Source: Chitinophagaceae bacterium (GTDB lineage Bacteria; Bacteroidota; Bacteroidia; Chitinophagales; Chitinophagaceae). From it: a stretch of DNA of 64,000 nucleotides. Shown here piece by piece: positions 30,477 to 40,335 of the stretch. The translations under genes and the position numbers were made by a program. Below the pieces are notes generated by a model. It was not told where the DNA came from, made no database searches, and saw only the letters and a list, made by a program, of their open reading frames with translations. The stretch spans positions 322,001 through 386,000 of the forward strand of contig PMSV01000023.1 of the NCBI GenBank assembly GCA_003168265.1. The letters run 5' to 3'. Position 1 is the first letter of the stretch. Every line of letters begins with the position of its first letter.

Positions 30477-30613
30477 CCCCCAAAAATAAAATGAATGATG
30501 CTCATATAAAGAAATGTTAATCCTTCAGTTATCCACAACTGTTTGGAATGTTGTTTGGTTGTGGGCAAAATAAATAGAAATTTAGCACGTTAAACCCCTT
30601 CAAGGACATTGGC

Positions 30614-33600
30614 ATGAAAAGAGCGATCTTATCAGGATTTGTTTTTATTGCAGCCAGCTTATTGGTTGCACAACAGACGGCCTTCATCAACGATCCGCTC
30701 ACCACATTCAAACAGGCCCAGGAATTTTTCCGGAAGGGTTACTATAGTCTGGCCTTTCCGCTATTCAGGGAGCTGGATCGTGAATTAACTGAGTCGGACA
30801 GAAGCAACCAATCACTCAATTATCAGGAGATCCGGTATTATTCGATTGTTTGTTCATTGAACCAGAATGATTCTATTGCAGTCGGCCATGCGCAGGATTA
30901 TATGGAGACGGTGAACAACGAAGCCCGCATGGAAATGTTGAGTTTTCAATTGGGTGAGTATTATTTTCGCAAAAGCGATTATGTATCTGCGCTGAAATAT
31001 TATGAACTGTCTGCTTCAGAAAATCTGGACAATGAACAAATAGCCGAAATGAAGTTCCATCAGGGATATTGCTATTTTTCACAGAACCGTTTGCAGCAGG
31101 CAAAGCCGCTTTTCAATGCAGTCCGCCAACTTCCCAAAGACCCGAATTATCCGGATGCGAATTATTACTATGGTTTTATTTGCTTCAGCGACCGGAATTA
31201 TGCCGAGGCCCTGGCCTCATTCCATGTCGTGGAGAATGATCCTGTCTACGAAAAGGTCGTCCCCTATTATATCGCCAATATTTATCTGGTACAGGGAAAA
31301 AAGGAGGAAGCATTGAGATATGCTGAAGAAAAACTGAAAAAGAATAACCAGTATTACGATCTGCAAATGCGCCAATTGGTAGGGAATGGTTATTACGAAG
31401 AAAAGGATTTCGCAAAAGCTCTTCCTTATCTGGATCAATATCTGCGGCAAGCGCCAAGGGCTAACAGGACTGACCTTTATGAGCTTTCTTATTGTTATTA
31501 TCAGACCGGTGACTGGAACAAGGCGATTGCCGGATTCAAGCAATTGGGCAACAAATCCGACTCTCTTTCACAAAACGCCATGTATCTGTTAGGAGATGCT
31601 TATTTGAAAACGGGCCAGAAGGCCAATGCCCGGAATGCTTTTATGGTTTGTTCTTCAAACAGCAGCAATCTGGAACAAAAAGAAATTTCAAAATTCAATT
31701 ATGCAAAACTTTCCTTTGAACTGGGCTACCAGGATATTGCCTTATCTGAATTGCAGCAGTTCATAAGTCAATATCCGAAGTCGGTCTATGTTCAGGAGGC
31801 GAAGGAGCTGCTTGTCAATACACTCGCAAATACGAGCAATTACAAAGAAGCGCTCACCATGACGGAGAGCATGGGTGTAACCGAACATACCAGGCATGCT
31901 TATCCCAGAATTCTTTTCGGAAGGGCCACAGAACTTATCAATGACGGACAATTGCTGGCCGCCAACGATATGTTGGATAGGGCATTGAAAGAGCCTTCGG
32001 ATCAATCCGTATCGCCATTCATCGATTTTTGGAAGGCCGAAGTCTCCTTTCGCCTGAATAAGGTCGACGATGCGATTCATTATTATTTTGAATACCTGAA
32101 AATAGGAGGCATAAGCGGAGATGCAAATCCACTTAACGCAAAATACAATCTGGGCTATTGCTTTTTGAAGAAGGAGAACTACCGGCAGGCCCTTGGATAT
32201 TTCCAGCAAATCGTCCTGACTCCGAAAATCAATTCGGAGCCCATTCAGCAGGACGCTTATATACGGGAAGCGGATTGTTATTATATGAACCGGGATTTCA
32301 GAACCTCCCAGGCCATGTATGACAAGGTCCTGGACTACTCCTGGCCTTCGAGCGATTATGCTTTGTTTCAGAAGGCAATGATCGCAGGAGTAAACAATGG
32401 CCATGAGAAAATAAGTTTACTGGCTTCACTGATCCGGAAATTTCCATCCTCAGAACTGCTGCCTGACGCGGAAATGGAGATTGCAATAACCTACCTGGCA
32501 GATGAACAATACCGGGAAGCTCTTCCCTATCTTAAAAGCATTACAGCCAGTACGGGCAACGATGCGATGAAACCCAAGGCCTATCTGAAAGCCGGGATCA
32601 CTTATTATAACCTGAATAATAGCGATGAAGCGTTGAACCAATACAATACGCTTGTCAAACTTTTTCCGAATTCACAGGAAGCGCAGGATGCACTGGAATA
32701 TGCCCGTTCGATCTATGTGGAACTGGGAAGAAGCGCGGAATATGTCAATTTTGCCAAATCCATGGGTGTGGAAGTGTCGGCAACTCAGGCAGACCAGTTG
32801 GCTTATGACGAGGCAGAGGTGCAGTTCAATGACGGGAATTTTAGCGATGCAGCCACCAAATTCCAAGCCTACCTGAAAAAATTCCCGGAAGGCAAATACG
32901 CTTTGGAAGCCAATTATTATAAGAGCGAAATTTATTCCAACCAAAAAGACTGGAAAAATGCCGTAGTCGGTTATGAGGCAGTTGCAGATAAGGCGCCAAA
33001 CAAATTTGCCGAGAGATCAATCCTGCAAGCTGCCCATATCAATTTTTTTGAATTGAAAGACTATCCAAATTCCGAAAAATATTTTCTAAAACTCAAGGAT
33101 TTTGCCAGTACCCAGGAAAACAAATCCGAAGCGATGCGCGGCCTTCTCAGAAGCCAATACCAGTTGCAGAAATGGAATGAAGCGACAGATAATGCGAAGG
33201 ACCTTCTCAATCAGAAAAATATCAATACCGATGACAGGATCCTGGCAAATATGATCCTGGCAAAGTCCTATCAATCCAATAATCAGTGTGATAACGCTTT
33301 GCAATATTTCCGCACAGCTGCTTTACTCAGCAAGGCGGCATATGGAGCTGAAGCCCGGTATGAGATTGCTTATTGCCTCTTTCAGAATAACCAGTTGAAG
33401 GATGCAGAAAAAGCGGCTTTTGAAATGATCAATAAGTCAGGCTCCTATGAACAATGGGTTACCAAATCCTATTTGCTCCTAGGGGATATTTATTTGAAAG
33501 AAAAGGATTATTTCAATGCAAGAGCCACCTTCCAGAGCATTATCGATAATGCCAAGATTGAAGATATCCGTAATGAAGCCAAACAAAAACTGGAGGAAGT

Positions 33601-33649
33601 GAACCAGGAGGATGGGAAAGACGGTAAAGGGAATGGAAATAATCAATAA
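30614..33649 (+). CDS. Large secreted tetratricopeptide-repeat protein
   Basis: 1011 aa, signal peptide, many TPR units (e.g. AYLKAGITYYNLNNSDEALNQYNTLVKLFPNSQEAQDAL). Confidence 0.9.
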   Translation: MKRAILSGFVFIAASLLVAQQTAFINDPLTTFKQAQEFFRKGYYSLAFPLFRELDRELTESDRSNQSLNYQEIRYYSIVCSLNQNDSIAVGHAQDYMETVNNEARMEMLSFQLGEYYFRKSDYVSALKYYELSASENLDNEQIAEMKFHQGYCYFSQNRLQQAKPLFNAVRQLPKDPNYPDANYYYGFICFSDRNYAEALASFHVVENDPVYEKVVPYYIANIYLVQGKKEEALRYAEEKLKKNNQYYDLQMRQLVGNGYYEEKDFAKALPYLDQYLRQAPRANRTDLYELSYCYYQTGDWNKAIAGFKQLGNKSDSLSQNAMYLLGDAYLKTGQKANARNAFMVCSSNSSNLEQKEISKFNYAKLSFELGYQDIALSELQQFISQYPKSVYVQEAKELLVNTLANTSNYKEALTMTESMGVTEHTRHAYPRILFGRATELINDGQLLAANDMLDRALKEPSDQSVSPFIDFWKAEVSFRLNKVDDAIHYYFEYLKIGGISGDANPLNAKYNLGYCFLKKENYRQALGYFQQIVLTPKINSEPIQQDAYIREADCYYMNRDFRTSQAMYDKVLDYSWPSSDYALFQKAMIAGVNNGHEKISLLASLIRKFPSSELLPDAEMEIAITYLADEQYREALPYLKSITASTGNDAMKPKAYLKAGITYYNLNNSDEALNQYNTLVKLFPNSQEAQDALEYARSIYVELGRSAEYVNFAKSMGVEVSATQADQLAYDEAEVQFNDGNFSDAATKFQAYLKKFPEGKYALEANYYKSEIYSNQKDWKNAVVGYEAVADKAPNKFAERSILQAAHINFFELKDYPNSEKYFLKLKDFASTQENKSEAMRGLLRSQYQLQKWNEATDNAKDLLNQKNINTDDRILANMILAKSYQSNNQCDNALQYFRTAALLSKAAYGAEARYEIAYCLFQNNQLKDAEKAAFEMINKSGSYEQWVTKSYLLLGDIYLKEKDYFNARATFQSIIDNAKIEDIRNEAKQKLEEVNQEDGKDGKGNGNNQ

Positions 33650-33661
33650 AAGAAGGAGTTT

Positions 33662-35317
33662 ATGGAGTCAGGGAATTTCAATAAGTTTTTTAATGTCTTA
33701 ACGACGGCGCTGGTTTTGATCCTATCAGTCCCTTCTGTTCATGCTCAGGATTCCGCTAAAAAGAAAACCATTGACATTACTTCTCAATTCAAGCCTGTTC
33801 TCAGGGAAGCTTCCAAGATCATTTTTAATGCGACTCCCTCTTTAACAGATACTTCAAAGCCCAGACTGAGCTATGACATCCCTTCGAAATTCCTGACACT
33901 GACCTATCAGCCGGCCGAATTAAAACCAGTCGCCCTAAACGCGGACACTGCCAAGGCCTGGGAAAATTATAATTATATCAAGTTAGGGGCAGGCAATGTG
34001 GAACTTCCATTTATCAAAACAGGATTCAGTTTTGGGGATGGAAAGTCTACTTTTATCAATCTTTATGCAAATGAATACATCTCCAAAGGGAAATTGCCTT
34101 ATCAGCAAAACAGCCTGACCGATATTCAATTGGCAGGTACACTGAAGGCCCAAAACAATCTTCAATGGGATGGATCTTTGTATTATAAATACGATGGGAA
34201 CTATCTCTATGGGTACCAGCCGGATACCTTAAAGTTTGGCAAGAACGACCTGAAACAGAATTTTCAGACTTTTGGGGGCCGCCTGAGCATGAATAATATG
34301 CTGCCGACAGAATTTGGTTTGACCTATAATCCAAATATTACAGTCTCGGTATTCAGTGACAACCATAATCCTCAGGGAAGAGAGGCTAATACTGTACTTA
34401 ACCTGCCTCTGAGGAAAACTATCGGGGATGCATTTGCATTTGATCTCGGATTTACTGCCAACCTGACTAACTATCTGTTGAATTCCTATGGGATCAATAA
34501 CAATATTTTTTACCTATCGCCGGCTTTGATCTATAAATCCACCCTGATCAGCGCTCATGCAGAATTGACGCCTTCCTGGGATGAAAAGACATTTCACCTG
34601 CTTCCGAACTTTACTGTCGATTTTGACCCTCTGGATAATAAAAAGCTTGAATTCGAGGCCGGTTGGATCAGTTATTATCAAAAAGGTTCCTATCAGCGTT
34701 TCGAATCTATTAACCCCTGGTTGGCTCAACCGGATATCCTGCTGAATACAAGAGTGCAAGAGCGATTTGCCGGAATCAAGGGATCGCTGACTGACCATGT
34801 TACCTATACCGCCAAAGTGGGTTTCGACCAGTATTGGAGGATGCCCTTGTTTGTCAATGATAGTGTTGGGGGCGGAAAAGACTTCCTGATCTATTATGAT
34901 TCATCCGTAAAAGACTTTTTGATCCACGGAGAAATTACCTATACAATTGGAGAAGAATTCAGTCTGTCTGCAGGCATGAGCATACACAATTACCAAACGA
35001 GTACACAGGCTCTGGCCTGGGGCCTATTGCCGCTTGAATTCAACTCTACCTTAAAATGGCAGATATTAAAGGATCTCTGGTTAAAAAGCGATCTTTGGGC
35101 CTGGCAGGGCGCGCCTTATCTTGTCGTCAAGTCCACTTCAGGCAATAACAATCCTGCATTTGACCTGAATGCGGGAGTGGAGTTCCGTCTTACCAGACAA
35201 TTAAACCTCTGGCTTCAAATGAATAATATTTTTAATGATAAATACGAACGTTGGAATCAATACCAAAGTTTTGGACTTAATGTTTTAGGAGGCATTATTT
35301 TTTCATTTGCTGACTGA
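33662..35317 (+). CDS. Outer-membrane beta-barrel protein (TonB-receptor-like barrel, no plug seen)
   Basis: Signal peptide; repeated amphipathic strands; C-terminal LWLQMNNIFNDKYERWNQYQSFGLNVLGGIIFSF barrel ending. Confidence 0.75.
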   Translation: MESGNFNKFFNVLTTALVLILSVPSVHAQDSAKKKTIDITSQFKPVLREASKIIFNATPSLTDTSKPRLSYDIPSKFLTLTYQPAELKPVALNADTAKAWENYNYIKLGAGNVELPFIKTGFSFGDGKSTFINLYANEYISKGKLPYQQNSLTDIQLAGTLKAQNNLQWDGSLYYKYDGNYLYGYQPDTLKFGKNDLKQNFQTFGGRLSMNNMLPTEFGLTYNPNITVSVFSDNHNPQGREANTVLNLPLRKTIGDAFAFDLGFTANLTNYLLNSYGINNNIFYLSPALIYKSTLISAHAELTPSWDEKTFHLLPNFTVDFDPLDNKKLEFEAGWISYYQKGSYQRFESINPWLAQPDILLNTRVQERFAGIKGSLTDHVTYTAKVGFDQYWRMPLFVNDSVGGGKDFLIYYDSSVKDFLIHGEITYTIGEEFSLSAGMSIHNYQTSTQALAWGLLPLEFNSTLKWQILKDLWLKSDLWAWQGAPYLVVKSTSGNNNPAFDLNAGVEFRLTRQLNLWLQMNNIFNDKYERWNQYQSFGLNVLGGIIFSFAD

Positions 35318-35463
35318 TAATCAGTTTTTAAAATCATTTCCGCGCGAAAAGACCCTTGTCCGTGGATGTGAAAAATCCGATGAATGGATCGTAAATATAA
35401 GTGCCCGTTAATTTTTAATTTCTACACAAAATTTGTTTCTTTCGTATCAGAAAAATAGGGTCT

Positions 35464-36087
35464 ATGTTCCAGATTTTGAATAGTTATTTATTTCAACACA
35501 AAAGCATCAGCATTCCGGGTTTGGGTACTATTTTCCTGGAAAAAAAGCTGCCGTTGCTTACTGAGGATGGTAAGAATTTGCTAGCTCCTGTTTACCATTT
35601 TCGTTTTGATAAATATTTTGATGCCCCGGATAAAGATTTTTTTTCCCATCTCGCTGCAGAAAAGAAGATAGCGGATTATGAAGCGATGAAATTGTACAAT
35701 GAATTTTCTTATGAATTACGCAATAAGATCCGTGTCGACGAAAAGGTGGAATGGGAAGGTGTAGGGGTATTGAAGAGGGATCAGGAGGGTAATATTGTAT
35801 TTGAGTCCAGCGCAGGAACCCCTGAGTTTTTGGGAGCCGTTCCCTTATTCTACCCCAGGCATGTTACGATTAAAGAGAATAATGGTTTGGAAGCCGCCGA
35901 AAATCAAGAGATGAGCGATGAAGCCATCAATTACCCGGAGGATATTTTGCAGCGGGAACACAAATGGTGGATATATTCACTGATCGCAGCCATAATTGCA
36001 ATAACCGTACTTTTATTCCATTTCTCGTATAACGGTTGGAGATTGGAGTCACTTGGTAATCAACAGGGTATAGAAGCGGATAAATGA
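35464..36087 (+). CDS. CCDC81-type prokaryotic HU-domain protein with C-terminal TM
   Basis: YLFQHKSISIPGLGTIFLEKKLP...FRFDKYFDAPDKDFFSHLAAEKKI; TM WWIYSLIAAIIAITVLLFHF; ends shortly after TM. Confidence 0.8.
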   Translation: MFQILNSYLFQHKSISIPGLGTIFLEKKLPLLTEDGKNLLAPVYHFRFDKYFDAPDKDFFSHLAAEKKIADYEAMKLYNEFSYELRNKIRVDEKVEWEGVGVLKRDQEGNIVFESSAGTPEFLGAVPLFYPRHVTIKENNGLEAAENQEMSDEAINYPEDILQREHKWWIYSLIAAIIAITVLLFHFSYNGWRLESLGNQQGIEADK

Positions 36088-36137
36088 GCTCTGCCGCTTT
36101 ATTAAATCGGATTTCTTTCATTTCTTTGTGCCCGCTA

Positions 36138-37037
36138 ATGGAAGTTTCAACTATCACATACAAGGTTTGCCCCGTTTGCAGTTCCGAATCCATAAGAAAA
36201 CAAATGGAAGCCGTCGATCACCTGGTTTCCGGGAAAAGTTTTGAAATATGGGAGTGCAGCAAATGCAATCTTCGCTTTACCCAGCAGGTCCCCGGCCCGG
36301 AGCAAATCGGTAAGTATTATAAGTCTGAACAATATGTGTCCCATTCGGAAACCCAAAAAGGAATAATCAACCGCCTCTATCATTATGTCCGGTCTTTGAC
36401 CCTGGCTGATAAGCGAAGGCTGATCTTGTCAACTACCCAATTGGATAAAGGGGGTCTCCTTGATATTGGATCCGGTACCGGTGCATTTGTCCATTATATG
36501 AAGACGAATGGCTGGTCGATCACCGGACTAGAGCCTGATGAATCGGCCAGGTTGAATGCCAGGCAACTGCACCAGGTCGATCTTGATACACCTGAAAAAT
36601 TCTTTTCCTTTCCGGATGAATCCTTCGATGCGATCACGATGTGGCATGTACTCGAACATGTGCATACTCTTCATGAATATATGGATCAGCTAAAAAAGCT
36701 TATCCGACCTACAGGTAAGATTTTCATTGCCGTTCCGAACTATCTCAGTTTTGATGCTTCTTTTTATAAGAATAATTGGGCGGCCTACGATGTCCCCAGG
36801 CATTTGTACCATTTTTCCGAATCATCCATGTTTGAATTGCTTGAAAGGCATGGCCTGAAACTAAGCGCCACCAGGCCGATGTGGTATGACAGTTTCTACA
36901 TAAGCATGCTGAGTGAGAAATACATCTCAGGGAAGGGCAATCTGGCAAGGTCGATAGGAATCGGTTTTCTTTCAAACCTCATGGCCTTTGTCGATAAAGA
37001 GCGCTGCAGTTCACTGACCTATGTCATAACTAAATGA
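36138..37037 (+). CDS. Class I SAM-dependent methyltransferase with N-terminal zinc-ribbon-like motif
   Basis: CPVCSSESI...WECSKCNLRFTQ; GLLDIGSGTGAFVHYMKTNGW; WHVLEHVH; alternative start ATG at 36084 overlaps the previous stop. Confidence 0.88.
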   Translation: MEVSTITYKVCPVCSSESIRKQMEAVDHLVSGKSFEIWECSKCNLRFTQQVPGPEQIGKYYKSEQYVSHSETQKGIINRLYHYVRSLTLADKRRLILSTTQLDKGGLLDIGSGTGAFVHYMKTNGWSITGLEPDESARLNARQLHQVDLDTPEKFFSFPDESFDAITMWHVLEHVHTLHEYMDQLKKLIRPTGKIFIAVPNYLSFDASFYKNNWAAYDVPRHLYHFSESSMFELLERHGLKLSATRPMWYDSFYISMLSEKYISGKGNLARSIGIGFLSNLMAFVDKERCSSLTYVITK

Positions 37038-37045
37038 TGTGGTAA

Positions 37046-37936
37046 TCAATAGCTGAATTTCAATTCGTATATATTCGGCCATAGCTTCCCGGTAATATAG
37101 ACCTTATTGGTCGCTGAATCATAGGCAATTCCATTCATTTCTGCTGATGGTGGATACTTGTTTTTAGCCTCTTCCGCCAGCGTGGTCAGATCCAGTCTTC
37201 CGATTACTTTACCGCTGGCAGTGTCTATTTTTAGAATATAATAGGTGCGATATTGATTCACATAAAGAAAACCATTGATCAGCTCCGGTTCATTCAAATC
37301 CGAAACCGGCCCATTATTGTCCGTAACGGAAAGGGTTTTAACTGAATGGATCAGGGGAATGGTCTTGCTGGCAGAATCCCCATTTTCATAATGAATAATA
37401 AGAGATAAAGGCTCTGATGAAGCAGGGTCCAGCCAACGAATCTGGTTACTTCCATCCGTCATTATCAGGTATTTGCCATTTGTGGTCATGCCCCATCCTT
37501 GCTGGCTGGGATAGGTAAACTCTCCGATTTTCTTAAATGTCTTTGCATCATATATGAACCCGATCCGGGTGGTATAGGTCAATTGAAACAGTTTACCGGA
37601 TAGGAATGCTATTCCTTCCCCGAAATATTTGGTCTTGTCCAGCTCCGCCTTTGCCTGGATCTGCCCGGTTTGCAGATTGACCTGCCCAAAAAGGGATCTG
37701 CTGCTAGGAACCTCATCGGTATGGCCTTCGCTTTCATAGAGGCTCCCTTCATGAAACAGGAAACCTTCCGTATAGGAAGTAGTGTCATGAGGATAACTAT
37801 TAACAACACTATAATTGATGTTTAGCGGGAAATTGTCAATGACGGAGGTGGATGAATTTTCAGGCGACTTATCACTGTCATTGTGACAAGCAGTGTATAG
37901 GAGAATGATGAGCCCGAAAAACACAATCTTTTTCAT
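37046..37936 (-). CDS. Glutaminyl-peptide cyclotransferase (plant/bacterial-type QC)
   Basis: Lipoprotein signal; SYTEGFLFHEGSLYESEG, KYFGEGIAFLSGKLFQLTY, LNEPELINGFLYVNQY, MNGIAYDSATNKVYITGKLWPNIYEL. Confidence 0.92.
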   Translation of the reverse strand: MKKIVFFGLIILLYTACHNDSDKSPENSSTSVIDNFPLNINYSVVNSYPHDTTSYTEGFLFHEGSLYESEGHTDEVPSSRSLFGQVNLQTGQIQAKAELDKTKYFGEGIAFLSGKLFQLTYTTRIGFIYDAKTFKKIGEFTYPSQQGWGMTTNGKYLIMTDGSNQIRWLDPASSEPLSLIIHYENGDSASKTIPLIHSVKTLSVTDNNGPVSDLNEPELINGFLYVNQYRTYYILKIDTASGKVIGRLDLTTLAEEAKNKYPPSAEMNGIAYDSATNKVYITGKLWPNIYELKFSY

Positions 37937-38250
37937 TTGAGGTAAAATAGGGTGTAAAAATAAGGGCCCGAAGCGTGCAATGGGATATCACTTTCATAAT
38001 TTATTGGTCAAAGATTTCAGTTTTATTAAAATTCAGCGTACCTTAACAGCGCTTACAACTGAATACCGTCGTAGTGGTTGATTTATAGTTCCTACCGCAG
38101 TATTCCCTCTATTCAATGCCAAGTCCCCTGAATTGCCTGCCAATCTCCTATTTCTAATTTTCTGACTCTTAAGTTTCGAACCAGATTCAATCATTCTTTG
38201 AAATTCATGCAGTTTGACCTGCTAAAGGTCGTACCTAAACTTAATTTCAA

Positions 38251-39507
38251 ATGGGTAGATTTTTGTTTGTGATTTCATTGCAGGTTTCGGTACTGGTCAC
38301 GCAGGCTCAGAATTCCTGTCAAACGGTAGAATATATGCATCAGGCTCTCCTAAAAAGTCCTGACTTTGTATCCCGCATGATGGAAATTGAGAATTTTACG
38401 CAGGGTTATATCAGATCCCATAATGCAACGACAAGCTCAAATGACGATTCAGGTTTAGTTGTCATCCCGGTAGTCGTTCACATTTTATATAACAATACAC
38501 AACAAAATATTTCCGATGCACAGGTCAAATCTCAAATTGCAGTTTTGAACCAGGACTATATCAGAAGGAATGCCGATACGGTCAATACCCCGGCAAGATT
38601 TAAACCGGTAGCAGCGGATTGCGGTTTTCAATTCGAATTGGCCAAAGTCGATCCCAATGGCTATGCCACGACGGGAATTATTCATAAACAAACCGATGTG
38701 CAATCCTTTGGATTGGAAGACGGGATCAAATTTTCTTCAACCGGCGGAGACGATGGCTGGGACCGCGACAGCTATCTCAATATATGGGTGGGGAACCTGA
38801 CAAATGGCTTCCTGGGCTATTCCAGCGTGGTAGGCGGCCCGGTGGCAAATGATGGAGTTGTTGTCCTTTATAATGCGTTTGGGGTTGGGGGCAGTGCAGT
38901 AGCGCCTTTTGATAAAGGAAGAACGACGACCCATGAGATCGGTCACTGGATGAACCTGATCCATACCTGGGGAGATGCTTTTTGCGGCAATGATTATGTT
39001 GCTGATACGCCTCCTCAGCAAGCTGCTGATTATGGATCTCCCAGCGGGATCATCATTACCTGCAATAATGCGCCCTTAGGGAATATGTATCAGAATTATA
39101 TGGATTTCAGCAATGATGCCAGCATGAATTTGTTCACACAGGGCCAGAAGCAGCGCATGATCGCCCTTTTTCAGCCGGGTGGGCCGCATTATGCAATTCT
39201 TTCTTCAACTGCTTTGACTGGAATCCCTTTGAAGGATACCCTTTCTGCTGATGAAGGGTCAGGTTCTGGCTTCAGCGTTTCTTTGTATCCCAACCCTTCG
39301 ACGGATCATATCAATGTCAATTTCAGCGACAATTCCGTTTTTGGCTCCGAACTTGAAATATTCAATCAGCTAGGAATGAAATTGACTTCAACCATAATAG
39401 AGGAATTGAACCTTAGCGTCAATGTTTCCTCTTTTCCAAAAGGGCTTTATTTCGTAAGGGTCAATAAAGCTCAAGGAGCCCTGATCAAAAAGTTCATAAA
39501 ACTTTGA
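38251..39507 (+). CDS. Secreted M43 (pappalysin-like) zinc metalloprotease with T9SS C-terminal domain
   Basis: THEIGHWMNLIHTWGD (HExxHxxxxxH); C-terminal SLYPNPSTDHINVNF...GLYFVRVNKAQGALIKKFIKL. Confidence 0.92.
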   Translation: MGRFLFVISLQVSVLVTQAQNSCQTVEYMHQALLKSPDFVSRMMEIENFTQGYIRSHNATTSSNDDSGLVVIPVVVHILYNNTQQNISDAQVKSQIAVLNQDYIRRNADTVNTPARFKPVAADCGFQFELAKVDPNGYATTGIIHKQTDVQSFGLEDGIKFSSTGGDDGWDRDSYLNIWVGNLTNGFLGYSSVVGGPVANDGVVVLYNAFGVGGSAVAPFDKGRTTTHEIGHWMNLIHTWGDAFCGNDYVADTPPQQAADYGSPSGIIITCNNAPLGNMYQNYMDFSNDASMNLFTQGQKQRMIALFQPGGPHYAILSSTALTGIPLKDTLSADEGSGSGFSVSLYPNPSTDHINVNFSDNSVFGSELEIFNQLGMKLTSTIIEELNLSVNVSSFPKGLYFVRVNKAQGALIKKFIKL

Positions 39508-39519
39508 GATTCTTCTTGA

Positions 39520-40260
39520 TCAGACTTTCAAATACAGTATCTCGGAGCTGTTTTTGGTAGTATCGACCAGCAAGATCCCTTCTTGCTCCCCATCCATTTG
39601 GGCGATAAATTTTCCCTTTTCATTCCAATAAGCCGACCTGCCTCCGCTTAGAAAATTGTCCGAAGGGCCGACTGAATTGGCTATAAGAGTTTTTAGGCCA
39701 TAACCGGAGGCGATCTTGTTCAGCCTGACATGAGCCTGTTCCATACCCGCCCCGGATTTGGCCACGCTTGCCAAATAGATCATTGCTCCCCGATCGTAAG
39801 CCAGCCTGGCATGTTCGTCCACATTGATTTCATAACAAATGGACAGGGAAATATCATTTTCTTTTTCAACTTCCAGCCACCTGGGGTTTCCTGGAGAAAA
39901 ATAGGGATATTCATCCTGATGAAGATATTGCTTAAGATAAACCTCTCTTTTATTTACCGGAATAAATAGAAACAAACCGATGCATGGCCCGGCTTCAGAC
40001 CAAACCGGCATCCCTGCTCCAATGGATATTTGATGGGTATTGCTAAGTTCGGCCAGGGCCGTTGCCCAGGGTGCATCCACATCTTCCCGGACGGATAGCC
40101 ATGAAGCCAATTCGGGCTCATATCCTGTCAATGACAATTCCGGAAACAGGATCAAATCTGGCTCCCGCGGGAGCGAAAGGTTTATCAAATCGATGTGTCG
40201 GATCAGATTACGGGAAATATCTCCTTTGAATGACCTGGTTTGTGCAGCACAGATTTTCAT
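39520..40260 (-). CDS. Carbon-nitrogen hydrolase (nitrilase superfamily)
   Basis: LILFPELSLTGYEP (Glu), EVYLKQYLHQDE (Lys), LSICYEINVDEHARLAYDRGA (Cys). Confidence 0.9.
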   Translation of the reverse strand: MKICAAQTRSFKGDISRNLIRHIDLINLSLPREPDLILFPELSLTGYEPELASWLSVREDVDAPWATALAELSNTHQISIGAGMPVWSEAGPCIGLFLFIPVNKREVYLKQYLHQDEYPYFSPGNPRWLEVEKENDISLSICYEINVDEHARLAYDRGAMIYLASVAKSGAGMEQAHVRLNKIASGYGLKTLIANSVGPSDNFLSGGRSAYWNEKGKFIAQMDGEQEGILLVDTTKNSSEILYLKV

Positions 40261-40335
40261 GAAAGTGCGATCAGGGTTGATCTAACTAATTTAAAGAATC
40301 CGATCCAATAGAGAAAATGAAATTCCGGTAATCGG

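Noticed and set aside
31742-32404. 220 aa minus-strand ORF in the TPR gene
   Set aside because: Antisense to a long TPR protein with consistent repeats.
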